The translations under genes and the position numbers were made by a program. From assembly GCA_031216915.1 (NCBI GenBank), contig CM062288.1:184352596-184416595 (forward strand): a stretch of DNA of 64,000 nt, written 5' to 3'. Shown here in pieces: positions 10,673 to 21,110 of the stretch. Numbering within the stretch: position 1 is the first letter of the stretch; every line of letters starts with the position of its first letter. Source of the stretch: Pictodentalium vernedei. Lineage: Eukaryota > Mollusca > Scaphopoda > Dentaliida > Dentaliidae. Under the pieces are notes generated by a model. The model was not told the DNA's origin and searched no databases. It saw only the letters and a program-made list of their open reading frames with translations.

Positions 10673-11680
10673 AGCTCACCTACTTCTATTAGAAGTGGTG
10701 AGCTATTGTCATGACCTCGGGCGTCGGCGTCCGGCGTGTCCAATATTGTAAGATTTAATGTTAAGATTAATTTCTCAAAGATAAGTGGGCTCGGGCCTTT
10801 GATATTGCATATGTAGGTTGTAGGGGACTATCAGAACAGTATTTAACCCTGATACTATGACTTTTTTCCAAATTTCACCTAAAATTTTCTGCCAAAAATT
10901 GTAAGAATTAGCGTTTAGGTGTTGTAAGAATTTGCGTTAAAGTCAGCTTTTGTGCAGATTGTGCTGCTTTAACTTCTCATTACTGTTAATTTTCATATTT
11001 CAATAACAACTGTAGGTATTAACCCTACTGTATGCAGAAATTTAACGGAATTTTTTTTTTTTTTCAGTCAAAATTTTCATGTTTTTCTCGGACTTTTAAG
11101 TTGTAAAACTTTGTAAACTTTGTGTTTAGGTGAGTTGTGTTTCTGTGTGTCTTTCCAGGCGATTAATATTCTACACTTGGGTTACTGAATTCCATTGCAG
11201 TAATATTTAACCCTCATTACATGTATATTTGAGGAATTTGAGGCTGATTTTCTGCCAAAACTTGTAAGAATTAGCGTTTAGGTGTTGTAAGAATTTGCGT
11301 TAAAGTCAGCTTTTGTGCAGATTGTGGTGCCTTCACCTCTCATTACTGTTTATTTTCTCATTTCAATAACTACTTTAGGTATTAACCCTACTGTATGCAG
11401 AAAGTTAACTGATTTCTTTTTTTTTTTTCGGTCACAATGTTCACGTTTTTCTCTGACTTACTCAATTTTAAGTTCTAAAAGTTTGTGTTAAGGTGAGTTC
11501 TGTTTCTATGTGTCTTTCCAGGCAATTGATATTGTACACATGGGTTACTGAACTACATCAGCCCTCGCAATTGGCTTCAGCAATCGGCAATGCCAAAGCG
11601 ATTTGCTGAAGCAAACGGCGCTGACTACGGCACACGGTTGCCGTAGCAGAAATAATCTGCGGTGCGTAAGACTTGTCCAG

Positions 11681-11780
11681 ACTTGGATCGAAAGTCTGGA
11701 ATGTTTTGGGGGGTTTGGTACGTCGTGTTACACAAGACGTATCAAACCCCAAAAATACATTACGGACTTCGGGACCAGGT
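11681..11780. repeat. Fold-back palindrome, copy 1
   Basis: Arms of about 44 bases, ACTTGGATCGAAAGTCTGG…TTTGGTACGTC and the imperfect complement GACGTATCAAACCCC…, with a short centre. The same fold-back recurs at 15198-15308 within the same hAT element. It may be a tiny MITE that inserted twice or a duplicated structural piece. Confidence 0.75.
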
Positions 11781-11993
11781 ATGATCGATTGTGTGACATG
11801 CAGTTTCATTTGAGTACACAGAAATATCAAGCCGAGGGAAATGTTATATGCTTGAGTCAACAAGTGCACATTTCAACGTCATGTAATGATGTGTGTGTTG
11901 CGTCATCGTATCACACCGGCGTTGTTTTGATTGTAAATAATAATAAGTTTAAATAACTAATAAAGCAATTAGCACGAAAGGAGAAAGTTTACC

Positions 11994-14483
11994 ATGGGTG
12001 TGAAGAAAAAAAACGTTGATGGTTGGGGAATCGCAAGTGTGGGCTATGATTTGGACGACGATGGAGAAACTGTAAAACTAGTTTACTGCACACTCTGCCG
12101 TGATGTGTATGGAGGACCATGTGGCCAACAAAAAATGGTGGTTCAACAGCGAGGGAAGGTCAAAGAAGATAAAATAGACAAATGGATTTCGGGTACCACA
12201 ACGATAAAAAAATGTAATGCCATCGATCATGTAGCGAAATCGAACCTTCACCGAGTAGCTATTTTGAAAAAGAGATCTGAAAACTGTAACACGGGGCAAT
12301 CTACGGAGGATCAGTCAGACTGTCAGAAAACAGATTCTGCTTCGAATTCTACCTCTTCGTCCGCTGCAAAACAGCTGACATTGAAAGAATCTGTCAGAAA
12401 AATAACGACTTACCAGCGCAAACAACTGGTAATGAAGTTTCAAATTGCACATTATGTGGCAAGAAACCATAAATCTTTTAAGGACTATGAAAACATAGCC
12501 AAATTTGAGAGAGACATCCACAGAGTGGACTTAGGGACTGCCTACGTAAGGGACACTGCATGTAGGGAGATGGTTTCTGACCTCGCCGACACTATTCAGT
12601 TCAATAAAATCACACAACCTCTCAACGAAGGCGTCTGTAGATATTTCACTGTGATCTACAACGGGTCGAGCAGCGCTAAAACGTATGACGAGAAAGAATT
12701 ATATCTCATAAAGCTATGTAAGAATGGAAAGCCGTAATACCATGTCATGTCCTTAGAGGAACCAGATAATGCTAGTGCCTCAGGTCTGAAAGGCGCCTTT
12801 GATAAAAGTGTCCAAAAGCAGAATTTTGAATTTAATGTTTCCCATCGCCTGGTTGGCGTCGGAAGTGATGGGGCAGCCACCAATCACACGCTGTATAGAC
12901 TAATACGTGACGATGTCGGCGATCACCTCTTAATGGGGTGGTGTGCCAACCACAAGGGTGAACTTGGCCTGCATGATAGTGTAAAAGGGTCACAACTTAA
13001 TGCGACCTGTGATGAGGACATTTTAAATACATACCAAATTTTCAAGCGCGCAAATTTAAGATGGAGGCTAATGAAGAAACAGGCCAATTTCATGGGGAAG
13101 AGACTCTACAAGTACAAGAGAACAAGTGGAATGCGATGGGTTGCTCATCAGGTACAGTCATCGGAAAACTACATAAAAAATTTGCCAATATTCTTAGGAT
13201 TTTGTAATCACCAAATTTCCTCACCATTCAACAAATCTATGAAAGATTTCGCTCCCAGACTAACAGGTTATCTAAAAAACTCCATGAAATTAGATCATCT
13301 CTTATTCATTGCTGCCCGCAAGGACATTTTAGCCCATTTGACACCATTTTCTCTTTGTTTAGAGAAGCAGTCATTGTTGATGACGGAAGCTATCTCCACT
13401 GTAAAATCAGCCGTATCCACACTCCAGAGACTTCTGAGTATTTGCCGTGAGAAAGAATCCGCTGTCTTCTACATGGACAATTATTTTCCAACGCCATGTA
13501 AACTTTGCTGGCCTTTCATCGAGGATGACCATGGAAAGAAATACGAATCCAGATCAACGCGATCGGACGAAGACGCCGTGTTGAATGAACTGGCAGACAA
13601 GTTTGTAACTTTCCACAACTACTCAATGTCGACCCCTCTTGACAAGGCTCTTAGTACTGTTAATACCGAAATACAGGTTGTTCTGGAAAAGATGATAGCC
13701 AACCTCACTGACAGATTCTCCGATTTCATAGAAAATCCACTGTTTTCAAGCGTCGCGGAACTTCTTGACACCAAGACTTATCAACACAGAAGTATTTCCG
13801 ACTTGGAGGTTCCAATGTTAAAAATTGTTGAGTACTTTAAATGTTTACTTGAAAAAAACGAATGTGATCTCCAGCGACTGAGCACAGAATTAGCAATGGC
13901 TCACACACACGTACTGACTTTTCTAAAAACGGATTCGCCAGAAAAGGCATGGCCTTCATTGTTCCTTTCAGGAAATGATCTGTGTATTCAAAATTTCCTT
14001 CAGATCATTGAGATCTGTATTGTTTTACCTATCTCAAGTGCCGAGGCGGAGAGAGTATTCAGTTCATTCACCCAAATCCTTGGCAAAGAACGCCAATCTT
14101 TCAATCACTCAACAATCGAGGATTTACTTATTGTCAGAGGTGAACCTGTGTCGGATGAACATACCCTTTACAACATGGCGATCGAGCGTTTTTTGTCGCG
14201 TGATTCGTGTCCCAAAGGCAGTGGTCGCAGAGTTTGCGGGTACAGAATCAAACGTAAACGTTCTTACAAGAATAAAGATGGTCCGAGAAACAAAAGATGC
14301 CTATTCCTGCCAGCAGATGATAGAGAACAAACCCCGACCAACCCAAACACCGAGTCTGATGTTCACCAAGGAGATTCAGATTATGACTCAGATGCAGACA
14401 GTGAATTCGCAGTGGACGATTTTGACTTGGATGAATTCTCGTCCACTTCATTCACAGACTCAGAATCTCCTGATTCAGAGTAA
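11994..14483 (+). pseudogene. hAT transposase with a single in-frame stop
   Basis: A cut-and-paste transposase of about 829 codons. The only visible lesion is a TAA at 12735-12737; the frame is the same on both sides. The N-terminus has a zinc-finger of BED/TTF type: CTLC near residue 32, then a His-x5-His pair in DHVAKSNLH near residue 80. A catalytic-domain Asp lies in VGVGSDGAATN (about 12857-12887), followed by a CANH motif (12942-12953). The C-terminal hAT dimerisation motif is ISSAEAERVFSSF (14029-14067), with LLIVRG further on. The tail (14320-14480) is very acidic and serine-rich. The start ATG at 11994 follows AGTTTACC. The gene resembles ZNF862/KRBA2-like host proteins, which are themselves hAT-derived, but the terminal repeats show this is a transposon. 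Confidence 0.85.
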
Positions 14484-14904
14484 AGAAACTCCATACTGTT
14501 GCTATCAATGTTGCGTTTTTAATAATAAAAAAAAAATTACCCCGATGTATCAGAAATTACTGAGGGTGGCACTTGGTGCCCAGCAGCCCACTGCGTGAGA
14601 TGGAATTGAAAATGAAAAAAAAAATTAAAATCACCAGGAAACTGAAATGTAGAAGACGTTACTGACCAGTAAAATTAAATATAACCTCATCCCCCACCCC
14701 GAGGGGGGGGGGTATATTTGATTGTATTGGTTAGTGACGCAACCTTCATTTCAGCTTCTTTGTTATTTTTTTTTGTGCTGATTGCAGTGGCGGCACTACA
14801 GGGGGCACAGAGGGGGCATTTCCCCCCCCCCCCCCCCAAACATGGGCTTTGCCCCCCACTTGCCCCCACCCACCCACCACACACACATCCATCCAAACAC
14901 ACAC

Positions 14905-15150
14905 ACTCTCTCTCCCTCCATCCCTCCCTCCCTCTCTCTGCCCCTCCCTCTCTCTATCTCCTCTCTCTTTCTATCCCCCTCCATCTCTCTCTCTTTCTCT
15001 CTCCCTTCTCTCTCTCTCCCTACCCCCTCCATCTCTCTCTCTCTCTCCCCTCTCTCTCTTCCCTCTCTCTCTCCCTCCCTACCTCCCTCCCTCCCTCCCT
15101 CCCTCTCTCTCTATCCCTCTCTCTATCTCTGCCTTCTCTCTCTCCAGACG
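14905..15150 (+). repeat. Pyrimidine microsatellite (CTCT/CCCT)
   Basis: About 245 bases of almost pure C and T on this strand, in CTCTCTC and CCCTCCCT blocks. It separates the left end of the nested hAT from its fold-back. Confidence 0.95.
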
Positions 15151-15197
15151 CGGATCCAGGATTTTTTGAAAGGAGGAGCGCTAATTACCATTACATT

Positions 15198-15308
15198 TAG
15201 TCGAAACTTGGACCCAAAGTCCGTAATATCATTTTTTGGTTTGGTACGTCCACAGGACGTACCAAACCAAAAAATTATATTACGGACTTTGTGTCCAAGT
15301 TTCGACTA
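15198..15308. repeat. Fold-back palindrome, copy 2
   Basis: A 111-base palindrome with arms starting TAGTCGAAACTTGGACCCAA and ending TTTGGTACGTCC, around ACA. Arm identity is about 90%. The core GACGTACCAAACCAAAAA is shared with the palindrome at 11681-11780. Confidence 0.85.
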
Positions 15309-15424
15309 CCTCATAATAAAGTAATGATATGATCCTTTACGTATTTGCCCCCCCCCTTCATGGGGAGTCTGCCCCCCTACTTGCCCACCCACGAAAAAAT
15401 TTCTGGCACGCCACTGGCTGATTG

Positions 15425-16451
15425 ATCCCACCTCATATCATCATTTGTTGGTAAACTCTTCTCCCGAGATATGATGCAAAGTGGAGGAAGAAATTCCCAA
15501 CCCATATCCCACACTGCGGTTACCCCCAAAATTGTGCCCCCCCCCCCCCCCCCCCCCCCCACCTTCTGGAGCTTTGGACCTTCCTGCAACGAAACGATAG
15601 GCCTAACATGTCCCCCCCCCCCTCCCCCCCCCACCATTGGCACGACCTCGATGGGCACATTCCAATGAAGGCGGTGACATGATATGGTTTCGTTTGACTG
15701 TATTGAATAATTTACAAAAAAGAAACATTAAATAAAGTATTAACTCTTTTTGTCACTCGCTTTCTATGAAGGGTATTTAAAAAGCATAGGGTTATACTCA
15801 ATGCAGAGAGCTTGGTTTTTTCATGTGTTCTGAGAAAAAAACGTGACATATGCGCCGGTAGCTAAAAAAGGGAAACCCGCAGCCAACGTTACACAGACTT
15901 AAACTTTCTGATTGGTTTGTTTATTGTGATACCCCTCTCGGAAACAATTGAATTCGCGCCGTACACATGCGCATCGTTCCCATAATATAAAAATATGTGT
16001 GGGGGTTTCCCAGGCTGTGTTCCACATTTTAAAAAAATGGGTCAACTTTCATTCTGTACTCCGGGGATATGCAGAAATCGAGGTAAACAAACAGCATGTT
16101 TTTTTAAAGAAGTAACTTCAAAATGCTCTTTATTCAATTCAGGTCAGGAGAAATTCATTCATTCAGTATTGTAGTCCAGCAAATTTTGATCGCAAACTGC
16201 AGTGCAAATCCAGACAAATCGACCGAACACATCACCGTCACATTTTTAGGAGCGGATTCATGTAAAAAAATCTGATTTTGTTATCCAAAATATAACGTGG
16301 ATTCCTAGCGTAAAGCCACCAGAAGGCTCCATTTAATAGCAGACTTCAGCATCTGCATTTCTGACTTGCAAAAAATTGTAACTGCCGAAGCACACAAAAT
16401 TCGCTACGGCAAGGGGCTGCCGAAGCAGAAATTTCTGAATTGCGAGGGCTG
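15425..16451. other. 3' non-coding part of the hAT transposon
   Basis: No supported gene. It contains long C-runs at about 15535-15560 and 15610-15632 and ordinary AT-rich sequence up to the right terminal repeat. Short open frames opposite the C-runs code only for glycine or proline runs. Confidence 0.6.
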
Positions 16452-16781
16452 CTACATTGTGCCCTCATTACATGCATATTTGAGGAATTGGAGGGGGATT
16501 TTTGGGACTTATATTCAGTTTCTTTAAAAAAAAATTTTTTCAGCTTTTTTTTTTTATTTAATACTTTCTCATACTTGTTACTAGTAACATTAAGGCTTAT
16601 TTTTTTAGTTGTTGATGTGATGTATTTTGGTTGGGACATATAGTCACTTTCTTGAACGAATGTTTTTCTGCAACTCCTCTTTAACCAATGAATGTACTTC
16701 AATTACAATTTCAGTGATTCTTCATTACATAATGCCATTTTGCACCTCCTATTTTATTTTTTGATCTGATGTATTTTTTTT

Positions 16782-17484
16782 AGCTCACCTACTTCTATTA
16801 CAAGTGGTGAGCTTATATGATGACCTCGGGCGTCAGCGTCGGCGTCCGGCGTGTCCAATATTGTAAGATTTAATGTTAAGGTTATTTTTTCAAAGATCAC
16901 TGGCCTCAGGCCTTTCATATTGCATATGTACGTTGTAGGCGACTATCAGCACATTATTTAACCCTGAAACTACGACTTTCTTTCAAATTTCACCTACAAT
17001 TTTCAGCCAAAACTTGTAAGAATTTGCGTTTAGGTGTTGTAAGAATTTGCGTTAAAGTCAGCTTTTGTGCAGATTGTGCTGCTTTAACTTCTCATTACTG
17101 TTGATTTTCATATTTCAATAACAACTGTACGTATTAACCCGACTGTATGCAGAAATTTAACTGCAATTTCTTCTTCTAAAATAAATTTATGAAAGCCTTT
17201 CCTAATTCTTATTTATGATTTAATATCTGGCCTCACAATTCATATTCTTAATCATAAACATTTCTAAAAGAAAAAAATGCTTTTATATCCAATGATTCTA
17301 TGATGAATTGATATATAATAAATGCAGAAATATAGACTTTCCAAAGCCATCACATAAACCATATTAATCATTTGATGCCTAGTTATTAATGATTTATATT
17401 AACTAAATATTAGGCATGTTACATTGGAACGACATTATCAAGCGCGAATGTAGGTGAGCGTTGGGATGTAACATCCCTCTTGTT
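16782..17484 (+). mobile_element. Helentron-associated element, AGCTCACC family, complete
   Basis: The 5' palindrome AGCTCACCTACTTCTA/ACAAGTGGTGAGC (16782-16813) opens it. One core unit (GTTGTAAGAATTTGCGTTAA near 17036) is shared with the element at 10673. The 3' end has the subterminal complement GTAGGTGAGCG (from 17451), a perfect stem-loop GGGATGT-A-ACATCCC (17463-17477) and the terminus CTCTTGTTT. It has no ORF. Confidence 0.75.
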
Positions 17485-18517
17485 TGACTGGTCCACTGGT
17501 GTTATGAATCGATGTGACAATCAAAACCACATGAAGTAAATAAATAAACCCAGTGAACAAATTTATACATATCTGATGTGCCTTTTTCAACAGGAAACTC
17601 CATTTAAATCGGAGCAGAATTTAAAATATTATGAGCGTAAGTCGACTATTTTCGCTTGCAGTTGTATATCGACAATTAACATCAGCCACCCCCTTCAAGT
17701 GCTTGAATTTAACACCTGGTCACAAAAAATTCCGGACGTGGAACCCCGTAACTCCTTGAAAACAGACAGACTTGTGTTTGAAAAGGTGCTTGAAATCCAA
17801 TTTACAAATTCAAATCTGAAAGTCCTTGAGAAGTGTGCTTGAACTTTATTTTGTTACTGCCTGTATACCATGAAAGTCCTTGAGAACTGTGCTTGAACTT
17901 TTATTTTGTTACTGCCTTTATGAACCATGGGTTGTGATCAGACCTGTTAACTCTCCCGGTTTCACCGTGAGTCTCTCGGTTTGAGGCAACAACTCACGCT
18001 CTCACGGTCACATCCTATTTTCTCCTGATTTGACACTTTTCAAAATAGTTGTCCTGAAAACCATCATATTTTACATGCATGCTTTACATGCCAAATATAT
18101 TCTCAAACTGTTGCGGTTATGTGAAATCACAATTATATAAACTCGAAATATAAATTAAATAAAAATATAATCTCTCAAGTATAATTAACTTCAGCTGACC
18201 AATTATATATACTATTGTTATGGTTCATACCAAATTTACCCGTTTTGCGTAAAAAAAATATAATTGAAAGTTTGTTGAAAACTGAAAAAAATCTGTTGTG
18301 AGATATCACAAGAATTAAGTTGCCTCCCCTTACTTATATACAAACAGATTCAGAATAATGTCCTGCTGTGTATTTTGTCTTCATTTTGAACCAACAGGAT
18401 TATTTTCTTTGCTTTTTTTCACAATGGGAGTTATGAATACTGAGGGCACCTTCTCTAACGTGAGTAATACAAAACACAGTTCAAATATTTTTTTAAATAA
18501 ACACAATTCAAAATTCG
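17485..18517. other. Unassigned AT-rich stretch with a short duplicated motif
   Basis: No recognised gene. GAACTGTGCTTGAACTTTTA-type sequence is duplicated (about 17820-17868 and 17872-17920) and resembles the CTTGAAAGTCCTTGAA repeats at 46540, 47830 and 52250. A 43-base segment at 17592-17634 sits between TTCAACAG and GTAAGTC and so looks like an exon, but its short peptide matches nothing I know. Confidence 0.4.
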
Positions 18518-19706
18518 AACAAGAGCACCGCCTAGCGGGACATTATACGCCCATTTTGTATTTTTGAAGGGTTGGGGTAAGGATGGGGGTGAGGGTGAAA
18601 ATTGTTCGGACCAACCCCATATTCGAACTTGACCTGTATTTTGTTGTGATTAAACAACGTACCAAGTTTGGAACCAATCGGAAAACCAATATTAAAAGTT
18701 ATCATCCGGAAACCAAACAAGGGCCATAATTCAGGGAAACTTCAAAGTTCGAACTGACCCCATATTTGAACTTGACCCGTCTTTTGTTTTGATTAAACCA
18801 CATACCAAGTTTAGGAGTCAATCGAAAAAAAAAATACTAAAGTTATCATCTGGAAACCAAATGTTGACGAACGGACAGACTGACAGATGGACAAATGGAT
18901 GGACAAATGGACAGACTGATTCCATAATTCGACGGTTTTTCAACAGGCGTATAAAAAATCAGTCAGGCCATGCTAAAGTTATAATCTGGAAAACAAAAAA
19001 TGAACAAATTCAAGAGGAATAACTCTGGAAAGGTACATGCGATTTTGGCCGAAAGTGAACTTGAGCTGTTCTTTGTGGTCATAAACAAAATCTGAGAATT
19101 TGAAACAAATTAGTTAAGGCAAACTAAAGTTATCATCCGGAAACCACATAATTCACAAATTTGCAATCATTCAAGGGGAATAACTATGGATCAGCACATG
19201 TGATTATGGCCAAAGGTGAACTTGAGCTGTGCTTTGTGGTAAAAACAAAATCTGAGAATTTGAAAAAAATCGGTCAAGGCAAACTAAAGTTATCATCCGG
19301 AAACCACAAAATCCACAAATTTGCAATCATTCAAGGGGAATAACTCTGGAAAGGTATATGCAATTGTGGTCAAAAGTGAACTTGAGCTGTATTCTGTGGT
19401 CAAAAACAAAAAACTGAAAATTTGAAATAAATCGGTCAAGGCAAACTAAAGTTATCGTCCGGAAACGAGAAGTTGGGCTAAATTCCCATAAATAAAGGGC
19501 CATAACTCTACTGCAAATGGGCAGCTAGAAACGGAAATCGAACCCATCCTTATTTTGTCATACTAAATCCACATGCCAAATTTAACTCGGCTCAAACCAT
19601 TACAACTAAAGTTACCGTCCGGAAACGAAATGTGTCCGTGGACGGACAGACGGGTGGAGAGACCATTCACATAATATGTCCCGTTTTTCAAACGGGCGTA
19701 TAAAAA
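18518..19706 (-). mobile_element. Helentron-associated element, ATACGCCC family, with ~162-bp monomers
   Basis: Read on the minus strand, the 5' end at 19706 is TTTTTATACGCCCGTTTG with its complement AAACGGGACATATT. The 3' end at 18518 has the subterminal repeat GGGCGTATAATG, a stem-loop CCGC-TAG-GCGG and the terminus TGCTCTTGTT. Between them are GACA/GACGGACA-type microsatellite (18870-18920 and 19625-19660) and four monomers of 161-163 bases, marked by AAACTAAAGTTATC near 19119, 19281, 19442 and 19605. No coding capacity. Confidence 0.75.
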
Positions 19707-19769
19707 CAACATCTGAAAATTTGGTGTCAATCCGTCAAGGCGTTCGGCTTTAAATGAACGGAAACCAAT
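19707..19769 (-). repeat. Left remnant of a second ATACGCCC-family element, broken by DIRS copy A
   Basis: It carries part of a satellite-like monomer (CATCTGAAAATTTGGTGTCA to GGAAACCAAT). The same monomer continues after DIRS A at 26751 and after DIRS B at 33990. Confidence 0.75.
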
Positions 19770-19970
19770 ATTTTTATACTGTACCAATGACCCAGACATA
19801 GCTGGTGCTAACTCTTAAAATATAGGGCCAAACACAAATTTTGCCCCCCAATCCCCAAAATTTGCATCTAAAACTAAAGAAAACATGTCCTGAAAGGCCC
19901 TCCACACTTCGCCCCTACTGCGCATGCGCAGTGTGAAGGACGTTCCGAAATTGGCGCCATTTATCATTCT
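19770..19970 (+). repeat. Left inverted terminal repeat of DIRS A
   Basis: Reverse complement of 26524-26750 over about 200 bases, from ACCAATGACCCAGACATAGC to GGCGCCATTTATCATTCT. It contains a CTGCGCATGCGCAG palindrome. Confidence 0.9.
19918..19931. promoter_or_regulatory. NRF-1-like palindrome in the left ITR of DIRS A
   Basis: CTGCGCATGCGCAG is a perfect 14-base palindrome fitting the known NRF-1 consensus (YGCGCAYGCGCR). It recurs in the right ITR at 26563-26576 and in both ITRs of copy B (27223-27236 and 33801-33814). A promoter role in the ITR is an inference. Confidence 0.5.
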
Positions 19971-21110
19971 AAGTTTGGCCCTTCATCAGTTAACATCTGA
20001 CTGATCTTTGTGCTTTTAAATCTCAGTTTAAATGATGCCAGACACATAAATATTAGTGAAATGGTGATTCTAAGGAGGATAGAAAAGGAGGAGAGGAAAA
20101 GAATGTGTGACAGAATATTATCAGGGCTGTAACTTAAAATTTTTTAATGAAATTATGTTAAGTTACCTATTTTCAAGGCAGCAGCCATTTTGTTGTCATT
20201 CTGATTATTTAGTTACACTGTTTTTTCAAGTGTTTTCCTCTCTCCCTGTCCTTTAAGTTCCCCCTTGCTATTCTCCCATGCTTTTGGCATAGTTTCTGTA
20301 ATTATTATTACTAAAATTTCTTGGGAGTTTTAGCTGAATAACAGAATGAATTCTGTTCTTTCCCCATGTTTACGTCTTCACCTACGGGTGGTTAGGCGTT
20401 GTGTTCTGCATCTACCATCTGATGTTCTGCAGTTTCTTCCCTGGAAGTCTCTGTTTTGCATCAGATGGTGTATTTTTGGTAACTGATTTCGGGCCTGGGT
20501 GCCTGGAGTCTTATTTTAGTGTTTTTACACTCATTGTTTACATTTACAACAGCCCTCTGTGTGAGGGGGGGATTTCTAAATAATAATATCTTTATGTTAT
20601 TTTAATCATAACTAGATACATTATTATTGTTCGTAAGTGTTGAATAAATTGTTTAAAATATTTTTAAAATTTTTGTCCACACTTAGGCTTGGGATCCATT
20701 GGGGCTCAACGTTACTTTTCAGAAACTTGGGCTGTTCTGAAAAAATATTTTTTCAAAATATTTTGATTTCAATTATTTTTTCTATATTAATGGATCATAT
20801 TATTATTATGTATTTTGATTGCCAGGGGTTAGTGCGAGTACCAGGACTTGTTTTCTTTTCACATTGAAAGGATATTGATCAATTGTTTTAAGAGGAAGTC
20901 TTCCTCTGACCTTATTATCATTCTATATGTGGTCAGTGTACTCGCATTAACTCCTGTTCTGTATCGTATGATTTCGATGACAATATGGGAAGCGTATGTC
21001 ACGGTATGTTGTTGGGGATTTGGACACTCCGGTCCTTTCCCCGCAGGGTCACTCTACTTTATCAATTTCTATTTCAGACGATCAAGATTAGGGTGATGTA
21101 TCTGTGATGT
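19971..21110. other. Leader of DIRS A
   Basis: Non-coding sequence between the ITR and the gag-like region, present in copy B at 27276-28400 with roughly 6% difference by eye. I see no ORF worth reporting. Confidence 0.6.

Larger units (their letters stand above)
14785..15416 (+). mobile_element. Small non-autonomous hAT nested in the larger hAT
   Basis: Left end CAGTGGCGGCAC (14785) and right end GGCACGCCACTG (to 15416) are inverted repeats. An 8-base duplication GCTGATTG (14777-14784 and 15417-15424) flanks them. The CAGTGGCG terminus is common among animal hAT families. It has no transposase. The centre is a C-run, a CT/CCCT-rich microsatellite (about 14905-15150) and the fold-back 15198-15308. 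Open frames in the CT tract are low-complexity artefacts. Confidence 0.85.
11559..16451 (+). mobile_element. hAT DNA transposon with terminal repeats, nearly intact transposase
   Basis: The left end CAGCCCTCGCAATT (11559) and right end AATTGCGAGGGCTG (to 16451) are perfect inverted repeats for 14 bases. The flanks share CTACAT (11553-11558 and 16452-16457), a 6-base duplication rather than the usual 8 of hAT elements. The flanking sequence joins into a continuous Helentron-like repeat when this element is removed. It carries one transposase gene (11994-14483) and a long 3' non-coding part holding a smaller hAT (14785-15416), two copies of one fold-back (11681-11780 and 15198-15308) and poly-C runs near 15535-15560 and 15610-15632. 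Confidence 0.88.
10673..16781 (+). mobile_element. Helentron-associated element, AGCTCACC family, split by a hAT insertion
   Basis: The 5' end is the palindrome AGCTCACC-TACTTCTA with its complement GAAGTGGTGAGCT (10673-10704), followed by GCGTCGGCGTCC. The body has two 363-base direct units (GTTGTAAGAATTTGCGTTAA at 10921 and 11284). The sequence stops at 11558, where the hAT element begins, and resumes at 16452 with CATTACATGCATATTTGAGG, which matches the first unit at 11216. No 3' stem-loop appears before a second 5' end at 16782, so the second copy seems to lie within or beside the first. Confidence 0.65.

Noticed and set aside
14718-15324. Overlapping long open frames on both strands
   Set aside because: They translate CT/CCCT microsatellite into Ser-Leu-Pro runs inside a non-autonomous hAT.
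17592-17634. Exon-like 43-base segment with TTCAACAG acceptor and GTAAGT donor
   Set aside because: Too short to identify, with no match to the ceramide synthase or any family I know. Chance splice-like sites are common.
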